A stretch of 5,753 nucleotides of DNA from Acidobacteriota bacterium (lineage in GTDB: Bacteria > Acidobacteriota > Terriglobia > Acidiferrales > UBA7541): the NCBI GenBank assembly GCA_003161495.1, contig PMOP01000273.1, positions 1 to 5,753 on the forward strand, read 5' to 3'. The position numbers and the translations under genes are program-made. The notes beneath the pieces were generated by a model. It did no database searches. It was not told the origin of the DNA and saw only the letters and a list, made by a program, of their open reading frames with translations. Below, one piece after another: positions 1 through 5,753 of the stretch (position 1 is the stretch's first letter; every line of letters starts with the position of its first letter).

Positions 1-114
1 GACAATGTTCGCGCGATCCACAGAAAGCAGGATACTGGAAGCTGGACGGTAGAGGCTAGAAAACGATGAAAAAAACTTTCTTATTCCTCCATTCACCCAA
101 CCAAGATTTTTGGT

Positions 115-142
115 TTGAAACGCGCGCGCCAGGGTGTAGAAA
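115..142 (+). promoter_or_regulatory. Possible sigma70-type promoter for the amidohydrolase gene
   Basis: A TTGAAA hexamer (115-120) lies 16 bases before TAGAAA (137-142). This is a fair match to -35 and -10 elements with near-ideal spacing. The spacer contains an alternating CG tract (121-128). If used, transcription would start near 149 and give a leader of about 80 bases that carries the 12-bp repeats and the ribosome-binding site. Just upstream, AACCAA (99-104) and TTGGTT (110-115) form a weak 6-bp hairpin that overlaps the -35 element by one base. This is a motif match only; acidobacterial promoters are poorly characterised, so it remains a candidate. Confidence 0.3.
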
Positions 143-168
143 TATGCCTTGCCTGAATTCCTAATCAA

Positions 169-279
169 ATGATCGGAAACTTTGCCGAACACTTTGCCAA
201 ACATTTTGCCAAACACTTTGGAGGATTGCGATGGATTGGAAAACTAGGTGGAAAGCTGCATTTGCATTCGCAGCGTTGA
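169..279 (+). CDS. Candidate 36-residue upstream ORF with FAKH repeats, overlapping the amidohydrolase start
   Basis: An ATG at 169 opens a frame that runs through the tandem repeat and stops at TGA 277-279, 46 bases inside the amidohydrolase gene in another frame. The peptide begins MIGNFAEHFAKHFAKHFGG and has five His residues. Within the repeats, the copies differ in this frame by one Glu/Lys change and one synonymous His codon change (CAC/CAT). No purine-rich ribosome-binding site is visible before ATG169, and the later part of the frame is only a shadow of the signal-peptide coding region. It may be chance, since a 12-base unit always gives a periodic peptide. It is recorded because a translated leader here would occlude or compete with the start at 231. 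Confidence 0.15.
   Translation: MIGNFAEHFAKHFAKHFGGLRWIGKLGGKLHLHSQR
176..223 (+). repeat. 12-bp tandem repeat, about four copies, in the amidohydrolase leader
   Basis: The unit is close to AACACTTTGCCA. Copies lie at 176-187 (diverged at its first base, fourth base and last base region), 188-199, 200-211 (one C-to-T change) and 212-223. The last four bases of copy four change from GCCA to GGAG, so the array merges into the ribosome-binding site. The unit contains no self-complementary stretch, so the leader RNA here is probably unstructured. The period is a multiple of three, so one reading frame repeats as Phe-Ala-Lys/Glu-His. Function is unknown; it could be replication slippage, a translation enhancer, a protein-binding array or part of a short leader ORF. 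Confidence 0.85.
220..224 (+). promoter_or_regulatory. Ribosome-binding site of the amidohydrolase gene
   Basis: GGAGG ends six bases before ATG 231, which is canonical Shine-Dalgarno spacing. It fixes the start: the same frame is open upstream back to TAA 162-164 but contains no ATG, GTG or TTG with comparable support. The site sits in the last copy of the 12-bp repeat. Confidence 0.8.
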
Positions 280-1667
280 TTTTGCCGGCGGGACATTCTG
301 CCCGGGCGTACGCACAAACCCGGCCTGAGGCGCCGCCCTTCGACGCTTCGCGCATCACGATGCAGCCACCGCCGCCCGAGGGCGTCGCGATTCGCGCGGG
401 GCGGTTGTTTGATCCGCGCACGGGAACGAACCTTGCGAACCAGGTGATCGTGATTCAGGGCGAGCGGATCGCGGACGTCGGCCCGGCGGATCGCGTGAAG
501 ATTCCCGCAGGCGCGCGCGTGATCGACATGAGCAACGCGACCGTGCTGCCCGGCCTTATCGACCGGCACGTGCACCTGATGCAGAATCAGGAGCCGAACG
601 ACGCTCGCGCGCTGATCGTGGGGCAGCATTACGCACTGGCGGATTTATTCGCCGGGTTTACGACGCTGCAGGATTTGAATTCACCCTTCACGTACGCAAC
701 GGTAGAATTGCGGGACGCCATCAACAAGGGCATGATCGTTGGCCCGCGCTTGCAAGTCACGGGCCCGGGGCTCACCCCCAGAGGCGCCACCTACTATGCG
801 GCGCCGTCCGAGGTCGGCGTGTTCGGCCAGGTCCCTGGGATGCCGGTTTGGCAGAACTCGCAGAACGTCAATTCGCCGTGGCTGGCTCGCGCGGCCGTTC
901 GCGAACACTCACATTACGGAACCGACTGGATCAAGATTTACGAGACAGAAGACTATGAAGGAAGCGGCTACCCGGTGCCCTCCGGCGGAGGCGCTTTCAT
1001 GCCGGACGGCAAAATGATCACGGTGCCGTCCCTGACGCTCGAAGAAAACCAGGCCATCGTCGATGAGGCGCACAAGAGAGGGTTGAAAGTTGCCTGCCAC
1101 GCGTACGGCGGCGAAGGATTGCGGATCTGCCTCCAGGCCGGGGTTGACATGCCTATTCACGTGATCGTGGGTGTTACGGGGGCGCCGGGACTGGATGACG
1201 AGACCATTCGGCTCTTCAAAGTTCCGCTCGCGGACGGAACGCTCCGCCCCGTCAATCAGACGCTGTGGGATTTGGCGGGGCCTCTGGACGATATCGATAT
1301 GAAAGTGAGCGGCGGAAAAACCTCGCGCTTCCGCCTGACGGAGTCGAGTTTCAAACGGCTCGTCGCCGCGGGAGTGACGGAAACCTTCGGCAGTGGAGCC
1401 TACACCGTCGGGCACGGCGTGCAGGCTTATCAGTTCCCAATTTATGTGCAGTGGGGATTGTCACCAGCGAAGGCGCTGCAAATGGCCACGAGCGACGCGG
1501 CCGCGACGCTAAATTATGATCTGGGCAAACAGATCGGCTACGTCGAGAAAGGAAAGTTCGCGGACCTCGTCGCCGTTTCGGGCAACCCACTCGAAGACAT
1601 CAGCGAGATGGAGCGCGTGAAATTTGTGATGAAGGGCGGCGTCGTATATCGAAATGATTTGAAGTAG
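231..1667 (+). CDS. Secreted amidohydrolase, imidazolonepropionase-like family, lacking the usual catalytic Asp
   Basis: A 478-residue member of the metal-dependent amidohydrolase superfamily (COG1228-like), predicted periplasmic. Residues 1-28 form a signal peptide: a basic n-region (MDWKTRWK), a hydrophobic core (about 9-20) and an AYA cleavage motif before Gln29. After a Pro-rich linker (31-50), the N-terminal beta-sandwich strands occupy about 51-105. The TIM barrel begins at LPGLIDRHVHL, where His113 and His115 form the HxH metal site. DWIKI supplies Lys235 (the carboxylated bridging Lys), ACHAYG gives His290, and VDMPIH gives His310. The next ligand, normally the Asp of an FGTD-like motif, is replaced: the sequence reads FGSGAYTVGHG with Gly389. 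The C-terminal part (ALQMATSDAAATLNY, then IGYVEKGKFADLVAV, about 405-450) is typical. Characterised relatives include imidazolonepropionase, Xaa-Pro/Xaa-Lys dipeptidases and ochratoxinase, so hydrolysis of a peptide-like or other amide bond is plausible; the substrate is unknown. HutI itself is unlikely because HutI is cytosolic and shorter. The gene ends with tandem stops TAG-TAA (1665-1670), is monocistronic as far as seen and is followed by a strong terminator. Confidence 0.93.
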   Translation: MDWKTRWKAAFAFAALILPAGHSARAYAQTRPEAPPFDASRITMQPPPPEGVAIRAGRLFDPRTGTNLANQVIVIQGERIADVGPADRVKIPAGARVIDMSNATVLPGLIDRHVHLMQNQEPNDARALIVGQHYALADLFAGFTTLQDLNSPFTYATVELRDAINKGMIVGPRLQVTGPGLTPRGATYYAAPSEVGVFGQVPGMPVWQNSQNVNSPWLARAAVREHSHYGTDWIKIYETEDYEGSGYPVPSGGGAFMPDGKMITVPSLTLEENQAIVDEAHKRGLKVACHAYGGEGLRICLQAGVDMPIHVIVGVTGAPGLDDETIRLFKVPLADGTLRPVNQTLWDLAGPLDDIDMKVSGGKTSRFRLTESSFKRLVAAGVTETFGSGAYTVGHGVQAYQFPIYVQWGLSPAKALQMATSDAAATLNYDLGKQIGYVEKGKFADLVAVSGNPLEDISEMERVKFVMKGGVVYRNDLK

Positions 1668-1720
1668 TAAAGCGATGTTTTTTATTACCGCAAAGCGCCC
1701 AAACAATCACCTCAAAATAC

Positions 1721-1781
1721 GAGACGGGCGGCCTGACTTTTCGTGCTCAGCACGGAAAGCTGGACCGCCCGTCTCTTTTTT
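1721..1781 (+). terminator. Strong rho-independent terminator in the convergent gap, possibly bidirectional
   Basis: A perfect 11-bp outer stem (GAGACGGGCGG 1721-1731 with CCGCCCGTCTC 1765-1775) is followed directly by six T (1776-1781). Inside it, a five-by-five internal loop (1732-1736 / 1760-1764) leads to a second stem of ten pairs (1737-1746 with 1750-1759, one G-T pair) closed by a TCA loop. It begins 53 bases after the amidohydrolase stop. Read from the other strand, the same hairpin lies 65 bases beyond the receptor stop but is followed only by GTATTTTG, a weaker T-rich tract, so termination of the receptor transcript here is plausible but less certain. Confidence 0.9.
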
Positions 1782-1783
1782 CT

Positions 1784-1817
1784 TGTCGTCATCCCCGTTC
1801 AAAATCAGAAGACGACA
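1784..1817. repeat. Short inverted repeat between the terminator and the receptor stop
   Basis: TGTCGTC (1784-1790) is complementary to GACGACA (1811-1817), giving a 7-bp stem with a 20-base loop. It lies in the 3' untranslated region of the receptor transcript, just before the large terminator hairpin. On that strand no T-run follows it, so it is not itself a classic terminator. It may stabilise the mRNA end or be chance. Confidence 0.3.
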
Positions 1818-1839
1818 GTTCGTTTAAGTCAGTCGTCGA

Positions 1840-4800
1840 TTAGAAGCCGAGCTTCAAACCGAGTTGCATCGTCCGGGCGCTTCCCGAGCCGACCAGCGGA
1901 TTGCCGGCCATGACATCAGGCGTGGCGCATCCGCAGCCGAAGGTTGCTGCTTGTCCTCCCGGATCGTTGCCGACGCCCCAGCCTGCGACCGACCCATAGG
2001 GGTTGGCGAAGTTGGGGTGGTTGAACAGGTTAAAGAACTCAACGCGGAACTGGGCGCTGAATCGCTCCCGGAACGTGAAGTTCTTGAACACGGAAAAGTC
2101 CACGTTCTTGAAGCCCGTGTCGCGGAAAGTGTTCCGGCCCATATCGCCAAAAGAACCCGTCGACGGCGGAGTCATAGCCGACTTCCCGTTGGGAGATACA
2201 AAGCAGCCGAGTGAATCAAGGTTACTCTGGCTGGTGGCATCGGCTTGGCACAGGGCCCACATGGCGGCCGAGTTGGCAAGCACTGGCCCGGTCTGGCCGA
2301 AAACGCCACTGGTGACCGTGCAGCTTCCAGCGATGCAATAGGGGATGGAATTTGCTCCCTGCGATTTGAAGTCAGCTGGGTTGCCGGAGAAATCCCATCG
2401 ATACGTGTTGTCCCCGGCTCCTGTGGTTGTGAAATTGTTCGTCGTGTCCCACACCGTCCACGGCTGGCCGGACTGAATGGTGATGATGGAGTTGAGTTTC
2501 CAGCCTTCCAGCATTTGGGCGTAGCCCTTGATGCCCGGAATGTCGTAGGTGGTGGTAAAGGTAAAGCGGTGCCGAATGTCAAAGTCTCCGCTGGAGTATT
2601 CCGCCCCTGGATCGAGGCTGTTCTGTGGGAGGAAGCCCTGACGGTTCAGAGAACCATTGTCGAGCGCATGGCTGTACGTGTAGCCCGCGGTGAAGGATAC
2701 ACCGTGAGAAATACGCTTCGTCAATGTTGCCTGCAACCCGTTGTAGTTGGACCGGCCATCGTTCGAAAGCTGGTCGACGTACCCGAGGTACGTCATGGGG
2801 TTTCCAGAAGCGTCGTTCATGGAGGAAAGCGGGTAAACGCCCTGGCCATTCGGCTGGTTCAGGTCGCGGAAGCCCGTCAAGCGCGCGCCGTGGCTACCGA
2901 CATACTCAACCTCGAGTGAAAGGTTGGGCGTAATGGCGTGAGTGATTCCAAAGTTCCAAGCCGTGACGTAAGGGGTGGTGAGGTTCGGATCCACCGCCAT
3001 GATGTTGCACGGCGCGGAAGCTGTGCACGAGGGAACAACTCCCGTCGGGAAAACCGTACCATTCCAATTGAGTGCGGACCCGGCTACTTGGGTGACGGCA
3101 AGCGTATTTGCCCCGCCAAACGTGGTCGGGCAAGGGTTTCCTGGTCCAGGGTTGATTGTGCAGGCGCCGGTCGGAACCGCAGCGACGCTGAGCGCCGTGC
3201 TGTTCTGTAGACTGCCTTCCTGCAGCAAGGTGGCGATAGTCAGAACCGAGTACATGATGTTGAATCCGCCCCGGACCACGGTCGTGCCCTTGCCCGTTAC
3301 ATCCCAGGCAAAGCCGAGACGCGGCGAGAAGTCCTTGGTGTCGGGCTTCCAGAGGGAGCCGCCCAGCGCGCTTTGGTCCACCATTCCAACGTTCGGAACG
3401 AAGCTGCCAAAGAGGCCGTTGGCTTCCACGACGGGAGATACGTAGGAATAGCGCACGCCCAGATTCAGAGTTACTTTCGGGCTCAAGCGCCAGTCATCCT
3501 GTACGAACCCTGCATAAGACATCCAGGTGGACTCGCGGGATGCGTTGCCTGTGAGGATATATCCCCGCGATGGGTTTCCCGCGAAGAAATCTTCGAGGGG
3601 TGTGGAACCTGGGATGGCAGCGGTCTGGCCGCCTTGGAAATCAATTCGGCCGCGGCCGGCATCGTAGGAAGCGGAGTCCACTTCGATATGCGCAATCTCC
3701 ACGCCGAACTTCAGCGAATGCTTGCCCATCAAGTAAGAGACGCTGTCCTGGCCGTCGTAATAGGGGTTATGGAAATTGTAGGGACGATTGTGCCAGGTCC
3801 CCAGTTTTTCAAAACCAGTGAGGTTGATATTCGGCAAGCCGCCCAGACTGGTGATGCCCGTGTTGATGGGGTATCCCGATCCACCAGTAAGACCCGAGCC
3901 ATCGGCGGGAACAGTGGAGTCGACTGAGAAAAAGTCAAAATCCACTTTGTCGTAACCAAACCGCACTTCATTCACAAGGCGCGAATTGGGAACCCAATCC
4001 CAGCTGCCAGAGGCCGTATAGGTCGTAATCGGCGAATGGTCTTCGAACGCCTGGTTCACGAACGGATGATCTTCCCCCGTGTTGGTGTAGTGACCTTCCA
4101 GAAACAATCCGTTCAAAGTGTTCTTGTCGTTGATGTGGTAGTCAATTTTTCCGATGCCGTTGTCGCTGGTGTTGGTGTTGGGAAATGAGCTGGTGAAGCT
4201 CTTGTTGCTTCCCGGATTGGCAGGCCACAATCCGCCGGTGCAAGACACGGATGGTGTCACGGTGCATCCCGCGAGGGCCAAGCTAACCGGGCTCAACGCG
4301 GAGGCTCCCAAGCCAGGAGTGTTGATGATGGTATTAATGGCGTCCACCATGCTGAGCGTTGGGTTGGAAACCGTTTGCGCGACGTTGGACGGAACGCCGC
4401 CCGTGACAATCGCGTTGCCGACAAAGGAGCGCAGGCCCTCATATCCAGCGAGGAAAAAGAGCTTGTCCTTCTTGATCGGCCCGCCAACGACTCCGCCGAA
4501 CTGCTTCAGCTGCGTTGGCAGTTTATTGCAGGATGCCTGGATGGCAGCAAGGCAAACACCGTTGACCGGCGCAGGGGTAAACATATTGCGCGCATCCCAT
4601 GCGTCGCTGCGGCCGAAGGCATAAGCCGTTCCGTGAAGGTTATTCGTTCCTGATTTCGTGCCGACGTTCACCACGGCGCCGGGTTTCCAGCCGAGTTCCG
4701 CCTTGGGATTTTCCTCGAGGTTAAATTCCTGGATCGCGTCGATGGGCAGAATTGTTGCGCCATCGGTGAAGGGGCTGGGCATATTGGCGATGGGCCGGGA

Positions 4801-5439
4801 GTCGTAGAAATTGACGTTGATAATGCCGTCCACCATCCACCCGGATTCATCGGGGCGTACGCCGTTGGAACTCTGGGTCCAAGGTCCGCCGCCGGGCTGA
4901 GCCGTGACGCCAGGACGCAGCGTGAGAAGGTTTTGGTAGTTGCGGCCATTTAAGGGCATGTCGTTAATGTCCGCATTATTGAGCGTCCCGCCCAGGGTGG
5001 CGTTGCTGGTTTCCACCAAGGGAGCCGCTTCCGTGACGGTGACGGTCTGCGCTTGTTCGCCGGGCTGGACAGTCAGGTCCACTCGGACCTCCTTGCCCAC
5101 TTCGAGGACAATGCCGGTGCGCTCGATCTTCTTGAAGCCGTTGGCCTCGACACGAACAACGTAGGACCCCGGAATCAGGTTGGGAGCGTTGTATTCCCCC
5201 GCATCATCCGTGGTCAGCGTTCGCGTGACGCCTCTCTCCGTGTCCAGGACGGATACCGTAGCCCCTGCCACGACGCCGCCGCTCTGGTCTGAAACTGTTC
5301 CGAGAATCCGGGCGGAACCGCCCTGTGAATATGCCGGCAAGCAAAGCAAGAGCAGGGCAAAAACGCCGCCCAACAATTGGAAAGCCTTGCCGTACCGATC
5401 AACCCAAGTTGCCTTGTGTATGGAACTAAAACCATTCAT
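1840..5439 (-). CDS. TonB-dependent outer-membrane receptor with N-terminal carboxypeptidase-regulatory-like domain (Oar type)
   Basis: A 1,199-residue outer-membrane protein. Residues 1 to about 38 form a long signal peptide (20-residue basic n-region, core LLGGVFALLLLCL, cleavage near AYS-QG). Residues about 42-125 are a carboxypeptidase-regulatory-like beta-sandwich (ILGTVSDQSGGVVAGATVSV, GEYNAPNLIPGSYVVRVEANGF). QTVTVTEA (131-138) resembles a TonB box. The plug spans about 140-310, with MPLNGRNYQNLLTLRPGV, WMVDGIINVNF, IDAIQEFNLEENPKAELGWKPG in pieces and VVNVGTKSGTNNLHG. The barrel follows from QFGGVVGGPIKKDKLFF (about 313) to the C-terminal beta-signal TMQLGLKLGF with terminal Phe, as barrel-assembly substrates require. 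FRVEFFNLFNHPNFANP (1131-1147) is typical of the acidobacterial family, and the length is normal. The ligand is not predictable; relatives are thought to take up large substrates such as oligosaccharides or peptides. All 14 mature Cys occur in seven close pairs. The start at ATG 5439 is chosen over an in-frame TTG at 5499 because GGAGG precedes it by seven bases and the signal peptide begins there. No frameshift or internal stop is present. Confidence 0.95.
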   Translation of the reverse strand: MNGFSSIHKATWVDRYGKAFQLLGGVFALLLLCLPAYSQGGSARILGTVSDQSGGVVAGATVSVLDTERGVTRTLTTDDAGEYNAPNLIPGSYVVRVEANGFKKIERTGIVLEVGKEVRVDLTVQPGEQAQTVTVTEAAPLVETSNATLGGTLNNADINDMPLNGRNYQNLLTLRPGVTAQPGGGPWTQSSNGVRPDESGWMVDGIINVNFYDSRPIANMPSPFTDGATILPIDAIQEFNLEENPKAELGWKPGAVVNVGTKSGTNNLHGTAYAFGRSDAWDARNMFTPAPVNGVCLAAIQASCNKLPTQLKQFGGVVGGPIKKDKLFFLAGYEGLRSFVGNAIVTGGVPSNVAQTVSNPTLSMVDAINTIINTPGLGASALSPVSLALAGCTVTPSVSCTGGLWPANPGSNKSFTSSFPNTNTSDNGIGKIDYHINDKNTLNGLFLEGHYTNTGEDHPFVNQAFEDHSPITTYTASGSWDWVPNSRLVNEVRFGYDKVDFDFFSVDSTVPADGSGLTGGSGYPINTGITSLGGLPNINLTGFEKLGTWHNRPYNFHNPYYDGQDSVSYLMGKHSLKFGVEIAHIEVDSASYDAGRGRIDFQGGQTAAIPGSTPLEDFFAGNPSRGYILTGNASRESTWMSYAGFVQDDWRLSPKVTLNLGVRYSYVSPVVEANGLFGSFVPNVGMVDQSALGGSLWKPDTKDFSPRLGFAWDVTGKGTTVVRGGFNIMYSVLTIATLLQEGSLQNSTALSVAAVPTGACTINPGPGNPCPTTFGGANTLAVTQVAGSALNWNGTVFPTGVVPSCTASAPCNIMAVDPNLTTPYVTAWNFGITHAITPNLSLEVEYVGSHGARLTGFRDLNQPNGQGVYPLSSMNDASGNPMTYLGYVDQLSNDGRSNYNGLQATLTKRISHGVSFTAGYTYSHALDNGSLNRQGFLPQNSLDPGAEYSSGDFDIRHRFTFTTTYDIPGIKGYAQMLEGWKLNSIITIQSGQPWTVWDTTNNFTTTGAGDNTYRWDFSGNPADFKSQGANSIPYCIAGSCTVTSGVFGQTGPVLANSAAMWALCQADATSQSNLDSLGCFVSPNGKSAMTPPSTGSFGDMGRNTFRDTGFKNVDFSVFKNFTFRERFSAQFRVEFFNLFNHPNFANPYGSVAGWGVGNDPGGQAATFGCGCATPDVMAGNPLVGSGSARTMQLGLKLGF

Positions 5440-5446
5440 GCTTGGA

Positions 5447-5451
5447 CCTCC
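5447..5451 (-). promoter_or_regulatory. Ribosome-binding site of the TonB-dependent receptor gene
   Basis: On the minus strand GGAGG (5451 down to 5447) lies seven bases before ATG 5439. This canonical spacing decides the start against the upstream in-frame TTG at 5499, which would add 20 residues ahead of the signal peptide and has no comparable site. Confidence 0.8.
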
Positions 5452-5651
5452 GTCCACAATCGAAAGATTATTGATTCTGAATCTGGCCCAACACCCCAAA
5501 CCGCCTTCATCTTTCCAATTCCCACCCGCTCAAAAACACCTGCACTCACACTTCGCGCCCCCCGAGCTTTGCCGTTGAAAACCCTCCGCCTACGGCATTT
5601 ACGTTCGCTTCGGACACACTTCATCGAAAAATCATTAAAGTAAGGGAAACG

Positions 5652-5672
5652 ATCGCGACGAACATCGCGACG
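5652..5672. repeat. 9-bp direct repeat with 12-bp period upstream of the receptor gene
   Basis: ATCGCGACG occurs at 5652-5660 and again at 5664-5672, three bases apart. Each copy contains the palindrome TCGCGA (5653-5658 and 5665-5670). This spacing, about one helical turn, would suit a regulator binding tandem sites. It lies over 200 bases upstream of the receptor start, however, and two copies of a CG-rich 9-mer may be chance. Confidence 0.4.
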
Positions 5673-5753
5673 CAGGGCCCAGAGGAGGTCTTGCTTTACG
5701 CAGCCGGCATCTTTCGCCGACCGGCGTTACGAATGGCACCCACCATCTGAAAC

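Larger units (their letters stand above)
5440..5753 (-). other. Upstream region of the receptor gene; no convincing gene
   Basis: These 314 bases contain no gene I can support. Reading toward the receptor, the best promoter guess is TGTTGG, 17 bases, then TAATCT (about 5489 down to 5461); the match is poor. A 6-bp inverted repeat, TGCCGT (5570-5575) with ACGGCA (5592-5597), encloses a 16-base loop. A 9-bp direct repeat lies at 5652-5672 and a tight inverted repeat, CGCCG-AC-CGGCG, at 5715-5726. On the minus strand an 18-codon open tail from the window edge to TAA at 5698-5696 (ending GRRKMPAA) could be the end of an upstream gene, but a second frame is also open, so this is undecided. A minus-strand frame open from 5726 to TGA 5438-5436 overlaps the receptor ATG as ATGA, yet its composition (Arg-rich, no ribosome-binding site at its only ATG, 5624) looks non-coding. 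Confidence 0.6.

Noticed and set aside
121..130. Alternating CG tract as a possible Z-DNA element
   Set aside because: Only about four CG steps long, too short to claim more than a spacer within a possible promoter.
165..629. A 154-codon minus-strand open frame opposite the amidohydrolase start
   Set aside because: It is antisense to the signal peptide and N-terminal domain, shows no family features, and its composition follows from the plus-strand codon bias.
909..1415. A 168-codon minus-strand open frame inside the amidohydrolase gene
   Set aside because: It is an antisense shadow of a clearly coding region with no recognisable motif.
231..1667. Naming the amidohydrolase as hutI (imidazolonepropionase)
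   Set aside because: It has a signal peptide, is longer than HutI, lacks the expected Asp and has no other histidine-degradation genes beside it.
5335..5344. Cys33 of the receptor signal region as a lipoprotein lipobox
   Set aside because: The residues before Cys33 are LLL, with Leu at -1 where Gly, Ala or Ser is needed, and a normal signal peptidase I site (AYS-QG) follows.
1840..5439. Numerous open frames on the plus strand and in other minus frames inside the receptor gene
   Set aside because: They are shadows of a long G+C-rich gene: no recognisable domains, Arg/Pro/Ser-rich composition and no ribosome-binding sites, while the receptor frame shows clear family motifs throughout.
5440..5499. 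Longer receptor start at TTG 5499, adding 20 residues
   Set aside because: It is a TTG without a clear ribosome-binding site and puts a non-signal-like segment before the signal peptide, whereas ATG 5439 has GGAGG at seven bases.

Overview
The window holds two complete, convergently transcribed genes for exported proteins and little else. The left gene (231-1667, +) encodes a 478-residue secreted metal-dependent amidohydrolase of the imidazolonepropionase-like group. The right gene (1840-5439, -) encodes a 1,199-residue TonB-dependent outer-membrane receptor with an N-terminal carboxypeptidase-regulatory-like domain (Oar/CarbopepD_reg type). This receptor architecture, the phrases NGRNYQNLLTLRPG and EFFNLFNHPNFANP, the moderately high G+C content (judged by eye) and the presence of periplasmic amidohydrolases all point to an Acidobacteriota genome (Solibacter/Koribacter-like lineages). 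That placement rests on family knowledge, not on a search.

Layout: 1-230 is an A/T-richer leader. It has a possible sigma70-type promoter, a 12-bp tandem repeat (about four copies, 176-223) that runs directly into the GGAGG ribosome-binding site, and two short upstream reading frames of doubtful status. 231-1667 is the amidohydrolase. 1668-1839 is the convergent intergenic gap, containing a long, strong hairpin with a T-run (1721-1781) that terminates the amidohydrolase and may also stop the oppositely transcribed receptor. 1840-5439 is the receptor. 5440-5753 is its upstream region; no convincing gene is seen there, only short repeats and possible scraps of an upstream coding region at the edge.

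How the genes may work together is inference: the receptor would import a ligand across the outer membrane with TonB/ExbBD energy, and the amidohydrolase would act in the periplasm. They are convergent and so not an operon, and a shared substrate is not shown. I saw no phage, IS, CRISPR, RNA gene or defence system. The points most worth a second look are the apparent loss of the conserved catalytic Asp in the amidohydrolase (Gly389), the in-frame 12-bp repeat in its leader, which could encode a His-rich FAKH peptide, and the arrangement of all 14 mature receptor cysteines in seven close pairs.
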